NCBI GenBank assembly: GCA_903824495.1
Contig: CAIJXB010000002.1
Location: 1 to 42,974 of the forward strand
From: an uncultured Chlamydiae bacterium
Lineage (GTDB): Bacteria > Chlamydiota > Chlamydiia > Chlamydiales > Rhabdochlamydiaceae
Direction: 5' to 3'
Length of the DNA: 42,974 nt
The notes under the pieces were generated by a model. That model did not search any database. It was not told the DNA's origin and saw only the letters and a program-made list of their open reading frames with translations. Below are positions 25,055-33,865 of the stretch, one piece after another. The position numbers were made by a program, and so were the translations under genes. Every line of letters begins with the position of its first letter. Position 1 is the first letter of the stretch.

Positions 25055-26112
25055 TGCGTGAAATTTAGACTTCCTTGTCCAATGAGAGAATCGGGAGATA
25101 CATTAAATAAGTTCTCTACGCAAACACTAGAGTAAGCCTTGATCGTTGAAGCAACCATCTGTACAGCGTACGGTAAAGCGCCCATACCGTTCATACAAAA
25201 GAAAACTAGAGCAACCACCCCGACGAATGCACCTACCATCAGAATGGTATCCTCTGCCATCTTTTTCTCAAGACCCAATCGAATCTTTTGTAAAGAGGTC
25301 GCAACTTCTTTACGTTCCTTAGCGGTCAGGGGCTGTTTTTCACGTGTACTTAGATAATCAAACAGCTTATTCACATCTTCCTGAGTCTTTTCCGGGACGA
25401 CTCTTTTAAGCTTCGCAATTTTTCTGTCCTCTAGCGTTTGCGGGCTGCCTTGAGATGCTGAAGCGAGCCTTTTAAGACTCTTCGCCTCTTGACGAATTCC
25501 AAGTCTTCTTTGAAGCTTTCTTCTTAGGTGATCCATTGAGACTGCTTCTTCTTTTAAAAAGATAGAAGGATCGATCTCTTGGTAAAGCTTGGAAGCTTTT
25601 GAGAGCTGAAAACTTCGAGAAGTTATATCTATTCCTGAGACAAAAAAGCCAATAGGTAGAGTCATATCTGCAAAAAGCGAAATCGGCCCTTTCCCCATTA
25701 TGACATTTCTAAAAGCGTTCGTAAACGTTCCAACAGAATCAAGAGTACCAGCAGATGTCGCTGCAAGCCCTAAAGAGTTTATTAACGCCCCTTCTCCGTC
25801 ATCAATAGCAATGCTTTTAGTAGTTTTTGCCAAAGCGGCTTTTGCTTTAAATGCACTGAATGGAATACTTAAGCCCGAAAAGATTTTTGCTTTTTTAGCA
25901 GTAGTGATCATCCAACTTGAAAGATTGGTCCCTTCTAGAAAAAAGCTGTAGCCTAGCATATTGAGGATACCTCTGGATGAGGAAATAGTCTTTCCTATGC
26001 AGACGGACATCTGCTCACATTGTTCATATGAAAGAGCCTCAAACCTACTGATCACTTCAGAAGGCCACTCGGAACCTGGCAAGAAATTAAAGTTCAACAT
26101 TTCAACGTTCAC
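25051..26112 (-). CDS. Uncharacterised chlamydial-type membrane protein
   Basis: No family is recognised. The 353-residue product has no signal peptide. A weakly hydrophobic Ala/Ser/Gly-rich region lies at about 75-165, a basic charged helical region at about 190-285 (RRKLQRRLGIRQEAKSLKRL), and one strong hydrophobic segment at about 291-312 (ILMVGAFVGVVALVFFCMNG). Proteins of this shape, lacking Sec signals, are common among chlamydial type III-secreted or inclusion-membrane proteins, but nothing here proves secretion. The ATG at 26112 is one of two close Mets (also 26100). The 236 bases before 26349 are AT-rich and hold the divergent promoters. Confidence 0.65.
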   Translation of the reverse strand: MNVEMLNFNFLPGSEWPSEVISRFEALSYEQCEQMSVCIGKTISSSRGILNMLGYSFFLEGTNLSSWMITTAKKAKIFSGLSIPFSAFKAKAALAKTTKSIAIDDGEGALINSLGLAATSAGTLDSVGTFTNAFRNVIMGKGPISLFADMTLPIGFFVSGIDITSRSFQLSKASKLYQEIDPSIFLKEEAVSMDHLRRKLQRRLGIRQEAKSLKRLASASQGSPQTLEDRKIAKLKRVVPEKTQEDVNKLFDYLSTREKQPLTAKERKEVATSLQKIRLGLEKKMAEDTILMVGAFVGVVALVFFCMNGMGALPYAVQMVASTIKAYSSVCVENLFNVSPDSLIGQGSLNFTH

Positions 26113-26348
26113 AGCACACTCCCAATAAATAACAATAAAGCAAACTAACTAAGTCATAATTATAACCAACAATAAACAATGAAGCAATTATTAAAATTAA
26201 AAATCACAAAAACACGACATATTAATAACTTTCTTATGACAACCTGGGAAAAATAAAAATTTGAAAGAATGCTTTCTAGGTATTGCAAAAATATACCGTA
26301 TATCCGATGTTTATATTTATTTATTTAACTTAAATCCAAAGGAAAACC

Positions 26349-26987
26349 ATGCCATCTACCAGCCGTTTTAAAAAATTAGTAGCATCTCTTTGCCTTCTAA
26401 GCACCCTACCCTTATTCTCCTCAGAAGACCCAGCCCAGACACCCCCTCCTCCAGCGTCAAAGTGCCTCTTTTCTGTAGACGCTAAGGTTGGGGCCTATTT
26501 CCTACTAAACTCCACTATAAGAGACCTCTATGGGCCAGTACTGCCAGCTTTCACCCTAGAGGGAAATGCTGACGTTTATAAGGGTTTAACTGTGTGGCTA
26601 GATGGTTCTTATATCTTCGGAAACGGGGGAAACTCCTATGGAGGGTCCCATTTGAATTTCATCCCAATAACTCTTGGTCTTAAGTATGTCTACTCCATCA
26701 TGCAATCGATGGATGTTTATGCAGGAGCGGGAGCTGCCTATAGTTTTTTAATCACAAGAGACCACTCTCCTTACGTGCATGAAAAAAACCACTCTAATAA
26801 CTGGGGATTCGTTGCTAAATCAGGTTTTATTTACCATTGCACTCAGCATCTGCAAGTCGAAGGATTTGCCAATTACATGTACCAAGAATTTCATTTTACA
26901 GGGACTGAGGAAGATCCCTTGGTATACCGCACAAATGCATTTCTCAATGGTGTAGAAGTTGGAGCTAGCGTGGGGTACAATTTTTAA
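26349..26987 (+). CDS. Outer-membrane 8-strand beta-barrel protein
   Basis: The 212-residue product starts with a signal peptide ending near SSEDPA, then FSVDAKVGAYFLL. The alternating pattern, Gly/Tyr content and final GASVGYNF with a terminal Phe fit a small OmpA/OprF-like barrel. AAAGGAAAACC precedes the ATG. Its TAA overlaps the next ATG as TAATG, coupling it to the FN3 protein. Function beyond a surface barrel cannot be told. Confidence 0.78.
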   Translation: MPSTSRFKKLVASLCLLSTLPLFSSEDPAQTPPPPASKCLFSVDAKVGAYFLLNSTIRDLYGPVLPAFTLEGNADVYKGLTVWLDGSYIFGNGGNSYGGSHLNFIPITLGLKYVYSIMQSMDVYAGAGAAYSFLITRDHSPYVHEKNHSNNWGFVAKSGFIYHCTQHLQVEGFANYMYQEFHFTGTEEDPLVYRTNAFLNGVEVGASVGYNF

Positions 26988-28567
26988 TGAAAAAACTCAC
27001 AGCTCTGCTTTCCATGTCAGCGCTTCTAAGTGCAAGTGGACTCTTTGGAGTGACTTGGATCGGCCCTGTCGATGTTTTCAATTCTCAGTTCGCTGAAAAT
27101 CCCGTTGTTGGAGTTGATGCTACAGGAAATGCAGTCATCTTAATCAATGCATCAGATGATTTGACCAATTACTATGAACAAGCCGCTCAGCTTGTAGACG
27201 GTGTAGCACAAAACTTGCATCAGTATCTACCAGCAACTTTGGATGTCTCTTTCGGAGATTCTGTTCATGCCATTGCGGTGAACGCTAGTGGCGATGCAGC
27301 TCTTCTTTGGACTGAATCTAATACTGGAACCTCCAAATCACTGACAAGAGGCGCTATTTTAACAAGCGGGGCTTGGAGCGCCGCTTCAACATTATCTGAT
27401 CCTGTCACAAACGACCAAGCTTTCGATATAGGCGTTACAATAGCTGATTCAACGAGAGCAATTGGAGCTTGGACAAGTTCTGATCTCAGCACCTTCTTTC
27501 ACGTCCAATCAAGTGAATATATCCCCTCTACTTGGGGATCTGCTCTTAATCTTATTACGAGTGCCTCCATTTTTTCAGGTGTCTCCGTCTCTGGATCCCC
27601 TTCAGGACAAGCTGTCGTTGGATCTGCCTTCAATACATCTCCAACCGTAATCTTCGGGAGTTACTTCAATGGAACTTCTTGGACTACTCAAGAAATCTCG
27701 ACAGATGCGCAGTTTCTTTGCAATGTATCAACTGCTACATCGATGAACCAGTTCAATCAAGCAATCTTCCTTTGGCAAAATTTAGCGGGAGGTCTAAGCT
27801 CATCGAGTTTTGCTAATGGGGTCTTTAGCGCAGCTCAAACTGTCTATACGCTCGAAGCCACTGAAACCATTGGTGACTTTAAAATTGCTTTGGATGATTC
27901 GGCAAATGCCATAGCTATTTGGACTCTAAATAATGGAGCCAATGAATTTAAGATCATGACAAATCGTTATTCAGCAGGATCTTGGGGCATTCCCATTATC
28001 TTAGAGACAACGACTCCTGGACCTAATTTGACATACCCCAATATTGGAATGGACTCACAAGGTAATGCTTATGCCGTTTGGGAAAAAACGGATGGATCTG
28101 ATCATTTTGTTTATTTCAGTGAATACTTACAAAGCACAAATAGCTGGTCAGAATCTCCAACGCTTCTTTCTACGCTTGGAACACCTTCCTTTTATCCCAA
28201 CTTGTCAATGAACGCCTTTGGCGGAGCGACTGTTGTATGGAGCATAGGAAATAGTGGTGATGAAACCGTTCAAGCTGTGTATGTAGGAAATCAGTCCCCA
28301 AACTCTCCTACTAACCTTACAGGCAAGCAGGTTAAAAACAAATTCGTCTCGCAAACAGATCTTGTCAATAAGCTGTCATGGACAGAAAGTTCCTCAGTAG
28401 CCGCTAGCTCTTATAATATCAGACGAGACGGAGTGAAAATTGAAAATGTTTCTGGTACATCCTACCAAGATCATAACCGTAAAAAAGGAACATCTTATAC
28501 CTACTGGGTCACTGCTGTGAGCGCAAGTGGGAGGGAAAGTCCTCCAACCGTTCTTACCCTTCCTTAA
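26987..28567 (+). CDS. Secreted repeat protein with C-terminal FN3-like module
   Basis: The 526-residue product has a signal peptide (MKKLTALLSMSALLSASGLFG) and about six to seven degenerate units of roughly 60 residues containing G-N-A-x-x-x-W patterns (DATGNAVILINA, ASGDAALLWTES, DSANAIAIWTLN, SQGNAYAVWEKT), probably a beta-propeller. The last 90 residues form a fibronectin type III-like module with DHNRKKGTSYTYWV. The same module ends the protein at 29782-31764. It is probably a surface or secreted adhesive protein and is coupled to the barrel gene upstream. Confidence 0.75.
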   Translation: MKKLTALLSMSALLSASGLFGVTWIGPVDVFNSQFAENPVVGVDATGNAVILINASDDLTNYYEQAAQLVDGVAQNLHQYLPATLDVSFGDSVHAIAVNASGDAALLWTESNTGTSKSLTRGAILTSGAWSAASTLSDPVTNDQAFDIGVTIADSTRAIGAWTSSDLSTFFHVQSSEYIPSTWGSALNLITSASIFSGVSVSGSPSGQAVVGSAFNTSPTVIFGSYFNGTSWTTQEISTDAQFLCNVSTATSMNQFNQAIFLWQNLAGGLSSSSFANGVFSAAQTVYTLEATETIGDFKIALDDSANAIAIWTLNNGANEFKIMTNRYSAGSWGIPIILETTTPGPNLTYPNIGMDSQGNAYAVWEKTDGSDHFVYFSEYLQSTNSWSESPTLLSTLGTPSFYPNLSMNAFGGATVVWSIGNSGDETVQAVYVGNQSPNSPTNLTGKQVKNKFVSQTDLVNKLSWTESSSVAASSYNIRRDGVKIENVSGTSYQDHNRKKGTSYTYWVTAVSASGRESPPTVLTLP

Positions 28568-28571
28568 ATCG

Positions 28572-29210
28572 ATGCGTACATTGATTATAAGTCTCTTTCT
28601 CCTCCCTCTATTAGAGGGAGGAGTCATCGACCCTACTTTTATAGAAGAAAACCTCACGCATAAAGCGTATTGGGGACATCTGCATGCTGCTCATGGAGAA
28701 GATCTAGGGGCTGGAATGCTCTATTATGGTCTTGTCTATGCAGCAAAGGCTAAAGTTTGTGTCTGTTTAGGATCCGGTGATGGATTTGTTCCAAGGGTTT
28801 TGCGTCAAGCGCAACGAGACCTCAATATTGCTGACTCTAAAACAGTGCTAGTAGATGGAAATCTAGGAAAGTGGGGCAGACCTCTTTGGTTAAATAAAGA
28901 GAGTTTTTTTCGTCAGCAGTATCCAGAGATCGAGATCATTTTAGATACAACCGCGCGCGTCTCAAAAGCGCAAGCTAAAGAGTGGAAGATTGACTACCTA
29001 CATATCGATGCAGACAGATCAACTATGGGGGCTTTGCAAGACTTTTTAGACTATCTGCCTTACATGTCAGAAAACGGGATTATTATTTTGCATGACACTG
29101 GAGCTGGAAGACCTTGCTCTAACACCGTGTCTATGATCAAGAAAATGGGATATTCGGTTGTTAATTTGGAATTTTTAGGAACAGGCGCTGCGATCATTTA
29201 CTTAAAATAG
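28572..29210 (+). CDS. SAM-dependent methyltransferase with an export signal
   Basis: The 212-residue product contains a Rossmann SAM-binding motif (CVCLGSGDGFVPRVL), DYLHIDADRS and a YMSENGIIILHDTG block typical of class I Methyltransf_24-type enzymes. Before it stands MRTLIISLFLLPLLEGGVID, a Sec-like signal or anchor. The ATG at 28572 lies 4 bases after the upstream stop; the longer frame to 28527 starts inside that gene and is rejected. SAM is cytoplasmic, so an exported enzyme would be odd, and the segment may instead anchor it to the inner membrane. The substrate is unknown. Confidence 0.75.
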   Translation: MRTLIISLFLLPLLEGGVIDPTFIEENLTHKAYWGHLHAAHGEDLGAGMLYYGLVYAAKAKVCVCLGSGDGFVPRVLRQAQRDLNIADSKTVLVDGNLGKWGRPLWLNKESFFRQQYPEIEIILDTTARVSKAQAKEWKIDYLHIDADRSTMGALQDFLDYLPYMSENGIIILHDTGAGRPCSNTVSMIKKMGYSVVNLEFLGTGAAIIYLK

Positions 29211-29232
29211 GCGGCTTTTTTAAAAAGCCGCC
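29210..29232. terminator. Bidirectional hairpin terminator
   Basis: GGCGGCTTTTT (29210-29220) and AAAAAGCCGCC (29222-29232) are complementary. The hairpin sits between the converging methyltransferase and DoxX genes, its left arm starting on the last base of the upstream stop, and its A/T inner bases supply a T-run in both directions. Confidence 0.85.
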
Positions 29233-29243
29233 TTACTCACTTT

Positions 29244-29642
29244 TTACTTCTTAGGAAGAGGACATTTTTCAAGACTGAAAGGTCCTGTTCCAAAGTAGGC
29301 AATCATCAAAACAGCTCCTAACATCGAAAGGTTTTTCATAAAGCAAAAATGTTGCAACATGACAAGATGACCATCTTTCACTTCCCAGAACTTATGCATA
29401 ATGAAGGTGATCGGAAGAAGGAAAATCACAAGAAGCCACGCTCCCAAACGCGCTTTATATCCCACAAGGATGCTAAGGCCCCCTAAGAGGGACAAAATCC
29501 CAGCAATCGGAACTAAAATAGAGGCCATCGGAACTCCCATGCTGATTGCATAGTCAACACTTGCCGGAGAAAAGTGATGGAATGATTTTAAGATAAAAAT
29601 CGATGAGAACAAAACTCTTCCTAAAAGAACAACATATTTCAT
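29244..29642 (-). CDS. DoxX-family membrane protein
   Basis: The 132-residue product has four hydrophobic helices and DoxX landmarks: LGRVLFSSIFILKSFHHF in helix 1, IAGILSLLGGLSILVGYKAR, ITFIMHKFW, and MKNLSMLGAVLMIA. DoxX-like proteins are small inner-membrane proteins linked to redox or thiosulphate chemistry in some bacteria; here no partner lies beside it. It is transcribed alone, with AGAGG before its start. Confidence 0.88.
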   Translation of the reverse strand: MKYVVLLGRVLFSSIFILKSFHHFSPASVDYAISMGVPMASILVPIAGILSLLGGLSILVGYKARLGAWLLVIFLLPITFIMHKFWEVKDGHLVMLQHFCFMKNLSMLGAVLMIAYFGTGPFSLEKCPLPKK

Positions 29643-29781
29643 TAGACAGCCTCTTTGTTTGTTTGCGTTTTTTCATGATACATATATTTCGAGCAGCAGC
29701 AAGAAAAATTTTACATTTCAAAAAAAATTTGACTCATAAATGTTATGGAATGTAGCCTAAGTTCGATAAAGAAGGGATACC

Positions 29782-31764
29782 ATGCATCGTAATTTTGTTA
29801 GTCTGTCAGCTTTACTACTTTTCACTTTTGTGTCCGCTACTATAGCAGGAGCCCCTGCTATAACAAGTATTTCCCCGCTTGTCGGAACGAGCTCAGGAGG
29901 CACTACGGTGACCATTTTGGGGAGCGGTTTTATCGGAACAAGCGCCGTTCTCTTTGGTAGTGAAACTGCAACTTCATTCAATGTTGTGTCCGATTCAGAG
30001 CTAACCGCCGTCAGTCCCGCTTCTATTCCTGCAGTGGTCTCCCTCACAGTAATATCTAGCGGAGATGCCTCCACCTATTACGTATATCAAGGAAATTGGC
30101 AGGTCTATGTTGCTAATGGCAGTGGTGGGACCCTATCCGTCATCGATCCGGTCAGTAATACCCTAACAGGTAGTCCCATTTCCGTAGGAGGAAACCCTTG
30201 CTATGTCGCCTTCACCCCTAATGGGACCAGGGCTTTTGTCACGAACGAGACAGGTAACACTTTAACACCTATCAATGTGGTAACAAATGCGGCTCTTTCT
30301 TCGTTTTCATCTCAAGGCACGTTTCCTAATGCGATGGTCATGGCTCCTGACAGCTCCGCTGTCTACGTAGCTAATGATAACGATGGCATCGTTGCTGCAC
30401 TAGATACGACTACTGGGAGCTCTTTATGGACCTATTCAACCGTAGGAAATCCAAGCACTCTAGCTATTACACCGAGAGGAACCCTCTTAGGGATCACAGA
30501 TACTGCAACAAGTGAAGTGATCTTCTTGAATACAACCACAGGCCTACTTAGCAACGAGAGCTCTGTAGGTGTTTCTCAAGATTGCATCGTCCTTGATTCT
30601 GACAATACAACGGCTTATATAACGAACAACAATAGCGGGTCTATTTCAGTGATGAGCCCCTATACAGGCTCTTCTGCAACTCTAGTAACGGTTGGAGATA
30701 ACCCCACAGCATTAGCTCTTACGCCTGATAAATCTAAAGTATACGTCGTCAATGCAGCAGATAATACCGTATCAGTGATCAATACCGCATCAAACACCGT
30801 CACGACTACTATTTCTGTAGGAGTCTTTCCTAAAAACATCGTAATCACTCCGGATGGCCTAAAAGGATACGTTGCCAATAATACAAGTGGTACGGTTTCT
30901 GTGATCAATACGTCTAATAACAGCGTAAATACCATTTCAACCGGCATAGAGAGCAACCCTTATGCTTTAGGCATTTTACCTGACGGCTCTAAGGCCTATG
31001 TAGCGAATGCAGGTAGTGATTCCATTTCGATTATAGATACGAGTAGCAATACTGTCCTTGCAACCCTTGCAGTAGGGCTGTTTCCCTGTTCCATTGCAAT
31101 CTCTCCTGACCAGGCTCCTTTGGCTTACTTTTCTTACCAAGTTAGCGAGTCCGGACAAACTGTGACATTCGACGCTTCAGATTCTGCCTCTCCCGTCGGA
31201 ACAATTGCTAGCTATTTTTGGAATTTTGGCGACGGATCAACTCTTCAGACTTCAAGCCCTACAACCTCTCATTTCTATACCACCGAAGGCTCTCACAATG
31301 CCACATTAACCGTCACCAACAGCGCAGGCACATCAACAGAGCAAATTTTCAACCACTCCTCAAGCCGCAACTTCAACCAGACAAGCCTAGCCGTTACTCA
31401 GAACGAAACGATTTCGCATAATGGGGGCCCAACTGCAACAACGACTCAAAGCCTTACCCTAGTATTCAATGCGCTCCCTCCTACAAATCTTCAAGGAAAT
31501 TCCATCAAACAAAAGTTCCTAACGCAAAAAGATCGCGTCAACCTTTTAACTTGGCAAGCACCACTAGAAGGCGCGACTCCTCACCGTTACCGCATCTATC
31601 GGAACAGCTCTTTAACAGATCTAGCAGGTACAGTACCTGCTGATGCTCTTAAATTTTTAGATCACAATCGCAGACGCGGTGTAGTGTATACGTATTACGT
31701 TGTGACTGTCAGCAAGTCAGGAAGTGTATCCACTCCGGTAAGTATCACAGTTACGAGTCATTAA
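29782..31764 (+). CDS. Secreted IPT-beta-propeller-PKD-FN3 multidomain protein
   Basis: The 660-residue product has a signal peptide (about 1-24), an IPT/TIG domain at about 25-105 (ITSISPLVGTSSGGTTVTIL), a seven-bladed-size YVTN propeller at about 108-445 (VYVVNAADNTVSVINTASN is a typical unit), a PKD domain at about 448-530 with WNFGDGST, and a C-terminal FN3-like module containing DHNRRRGVVYTYYVV. All are extracellular carbohydrate- or protein-binding folds. AAGGGATACC precedes the ATG. The last module is shared with the 26987 product. It forms a probable operon with the beta-helix gene 20 bases on. Confidence 0.88.
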   Translation: MHRNFVSLSALLLFTFVSATIAGAPAITSISPLVGTSSGGTTVTILGSGFIGTSAVLFGSETATSFNVVSDSELTAVSPASIPAVVSLTVISSGDASTYYVYQGNWQVYVANGSGGTLSVIDPVSNTLTGSPISVGGNPCYVAFTPNGTRAFVTNETGNTLTPINVVTNAALSSFSSQGTFPNAMVMAPDSSAVYVANDNDGIVAALDTTTGSSLWTYSTVGNPSTLAITPRGTLLGITDTATSEVIFLNTTTGLLSNESSVGVSQDCIVLDSDNTTAYITNNNSGSISVMSPYTGSSATLVTVGDNPTALALTPDKSKVYVVNAADNTVSVINTASNTVTTTISVGVFPKNIVITPDGLKGYVANNTSGTVSVINTSNNSVNTISTGIESNPYALGILPDGSKAYVANAGSDSISIIDTSSNTVLATLAVGLFPCSIAISPDQAPLAYFSYQVSESGQTVTFDASDSASPVGTIASYFWNFGDGSTLQTSSPTTSHFYTTEGSHNATLTVTNSAGTSTEQIFNHSSSRNFNQTSLAVTQNETISHNGGPTATTTQSLTLVFNALPPTNLQGNSIKQKFLTQKDRVNLLTWQAPLEGATPHRYRIYRNSSLTDLAGTVPADALKFLDHNRRRGVVYTYYVVTVSKSGSVSTPVSITVTSH

Positions 31765-31783
31765 ACAAGTAAAGGAGTTTTTT

Positions 31784-32755
31784 ATGAATTCTCTCAATGC
31801 ATTCAAACAGCGCATCTCGATGGTAGCATTTTTCGCATTAGCCTTGCCGATGCAGATGTGGGGAAGTAATAATACCTGGATATCCGGAAATGGTGCTGAT
31901 GGTACTGCATGTCCCTATAGTACTCCCTGCTCTACGTTTACTTACGCTTCTCAAGTTGCCTTTGATACCAATTCGGCTAATGGGGAAGTTTTTGTTCTAA
32001 ACCCGGGAGTTTACGATACTAGCAACGCTGAAGGAATCAATTGGGGGAAGTCGCAAACTTGGGATGGGGGCGATGGTAACCTTGCAACTATCGTTGGTGC
32101 AAATATCACGATAGGTATTTTTTCATCTCCTTCCGGATTACCAGGCTTTACCTCGAGCAATGTTTTCATTTTACGTAATTTGACATTGATCGGTGAAGGG
32201 TTTGCAGGACCTGCCATTCAAGTAGGCTCCTTTTTTAACGGGGCGACGTTAATCATTGAAAATTGCAAAATTTATGGCTTTGCTCCCACTTCAGGTACGG
32301 GCATCATCGATTGCTCGGGCGGAGGGGACGTCATCATAAAAAATACGATCATTGAAAGTAACGCCGGGGACGCAATCAATATCTTTTCTTCAGGGAATGT
32401 CTCCATAAACGGTGTAGCCATAAAAAACAATACAGGAAACGGATTGAACATTTCTGCAGGTGCAGTAGTCGATATCAGCGATTCTGTGATCACACAAAAT
32501 ACTGGGACAGCCATTCTTGCTGCGGGTAGCGGCACTGTCATCAACTGCTTGAATAATGTACTAACCTCTAATACTACTGCTATTGGAGTTGGCACTAGCG
32601 CTCTTGTGCGTATTTCAAATAATGACATCTATAACCATACTACATTCATCGATTATGTCGATAACACCGGTCTTGTAAATACAGCTAATAACAACCGAAC
32701 AGGAAGCAATGGCTCCTCTTCAACACCCCCTACCGGCTCTATCACCCTACAATAA
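31784..32755 (+). CDS. Secreted right-handed beta-helix protein
   Basis: The 323-residue product has a signal peptide ending near MQMWGS, a short Cys-containing N-terminal cap (ACPYSTPCSTF), and then stacked turns rich in Asn, Gly, Ile and Val (IENCKIYG, IKNTIIESN, INGVAIKNN, ISDSVITQN), the pattern of pectate-lyase-like or NosD helices. It ends in a Ser/Asn/Gly tail. No catalytic set can be named. AAGGAG lies 8 bases before the ATG, a strong site. A terminator follows at 32762. Confidence 0.82.
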   Translation: MNSLNAFKQRISMVAFFALALPMQMWGSNNTWISGNGADGTACPYSTPCSTFTYASQVAFDTNSANGEVFVLNPGVYDTSNAEGINWGKSQTWDGGDGNLATIVGANITIGIFSSPSGLPGFTSSNVFILRNLTLIGEGFAGPAIQVGSFFNGATLIIENCKIYGFAPTSGTGIIDCSGGGDVIIKNTIIESNAGDAINIFSSGNVSINGVAIKNNTGNGLNISAGAVVDISDSVITQNTGTAILAAGSGTVINCLNNVLTSNTTAIGVGTSALVRISNNDIYNHTTFIDYVDNTGLVNTANNNRTGSNGSSSTPPTGSITLQ

Positions 32756-32761
32756 TAGCTA

Positions 32762-32804
32762 TCTATACCGAACCAAATGCTTCATTTGGTTCGGTATAGA
32801 TTTT
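32762..32804 (+). terminator. Strong rho-independent terminator
   Basis: Perfect 18-base arms at 32762-32779 and 32783-32800 surround CTT, and four T follow. The hairpin ends the secreted-protein operon. A frame opening at 32777 within it is not the start of the next gene. Confidence 0.92.
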
Positions 32805-32839
32805 CATCTCATATCCACATCACGAAACAGGAACGACAT

Positions 32840-33865
32840 ATGTTTGAATATACCCCCCCTCCAAGTGCCTATGAATACAGAGTAGATGTTTCTCAAATAG
32901 AAAGACCGATCCAGATGATTGCCAAAGATCACCTTATCCAGTATAGCAGCGAAGAGCTCGATCGCAATTGGCGCCTTCATGAATTTTTCAATAGCATCTA
33001 TGTAATCAACCTAGATACAGCAACGGGAAGGCTGAAAAGCTTCACGGAAGAAACCAAAAGCATTGGAATCCCCTCTTTTGAGCGTTTTACAGCAGTGGAT
33101 GGATCGAAGGATATTCCCCCTTCTATTTGGCATAAATTTTATCTCAACCGGTGCAACGTCGATCTCTCAACGGAAATAGGACAAAAAATCTTCACTCGTA
33201 TTCGAAAAAGGGAAGCGGGATGCTTTTTAAGCTGTTTAGGTGTTTATCAAAAAATAAAGCAAGTTTTTGATACGGCACTACAAAACTTAGCGGAAGCAAA
33301 AGAGAGCCAAAACGCATCAAAGATCATAGAAGCACAAGCCGAAGTTGCTAGCTCAAGCCGAGCCCTTATTTTTGAAGATGATGCCGCCTTTGGTTTCTTA
33401 CAAGGCAATATCGCCACCAAAGAAGGAGTCGGGCATTATTTTAACAAAGCTTTAGCAGAAGTTCCTGATGATTGGGATATCCTCTATCTCTTTGTCTATC
33501 CAACTGAGCCCACAGTTCAAATCAACAAAAACATCCAGCAAATTTTTGGATCATGGTGCTTACTCGCCTATGTCATTCGTTATACGGTTTATGATGAGCT
33601 CGTTAAAGAATTTGAAAAAATCCATGATCCTGAAGTCTCTAAACTAGCGACGAATGATCTGACTTTTTCTGCTTTTCAACAAAAATACAAAACGTATGCA
33701 CTATCGCCGGCGGCTGTTTACGCTACAGGAGGAGAAAGTACGATTACAGGAGAGGTCTTTGCTCCCTACCAAACCGTGACTGAATTTTCCAAAGACAATG
33801 TAATAGGGATCCCTAAGCCCGGATACCCTCCTGTCGTCAGAACCGTGTATGAATTGCAAGACTAG
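32840..33865 (+). CDS. GT25-family glycosyltransferase
   Basis: The 341-residue product has the GT25 signature: IYVINLDTATGRLKSF at the start of the fold, FERFTAVDG, REAGCFLSCLGVYQKI and ALIFEDDAAF, the acidic EDD that binds metal and nucleotide-sugar. GT25 enzymes add galactose or related sugars to LPS oligosaccharide, and in animals to collagen. The start at 32840 has AGGAA 8 bases upstream. The first 50 residues (MFEYTPPPSAYEYRVDV) are extra to the family and lack a Sec signal, unlike its neighbours. The stop overlaps that of the TupA-like gene by 4 bases (CTAG). Confidence 0.85.
   Translation: MFEYTPPPSAYEYRVDVSQIERPIQMIAKDHLIQYSSEELDRNWRLHEFFNSIYVINLDTATGRLKSFTEETKSIGIPSFERFTAVDGSKDIPPSIWHKFYLNRCNVDLSTEIGQKIFTRIRKREAGCFLSCLGVYQKIKQVFDTALQNLAEAKESQNASKIIEAQAEVASSSRALIFEDDAAFGFLQGNIATKEGVGHYFNKALAEVPDDWDILYLFVYPTEPTVQINKNIQQIFGSWCLLAYVIRYTVYDELVKEFEKIHDPEVSKLATNDLTFSAFQQKYKTYALSPAAVYATGGESTITGEVFAPYQTVTEFSKDNVIGIPKPGYPPVVRTVYELQD

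Noticed and set aside
32777..32839. Start of the GT25 gene at 32777
   Set aside because: This ATG lies in the loop region of the terminator at 32762-32804; ATG 32840 has AGGAA before it.
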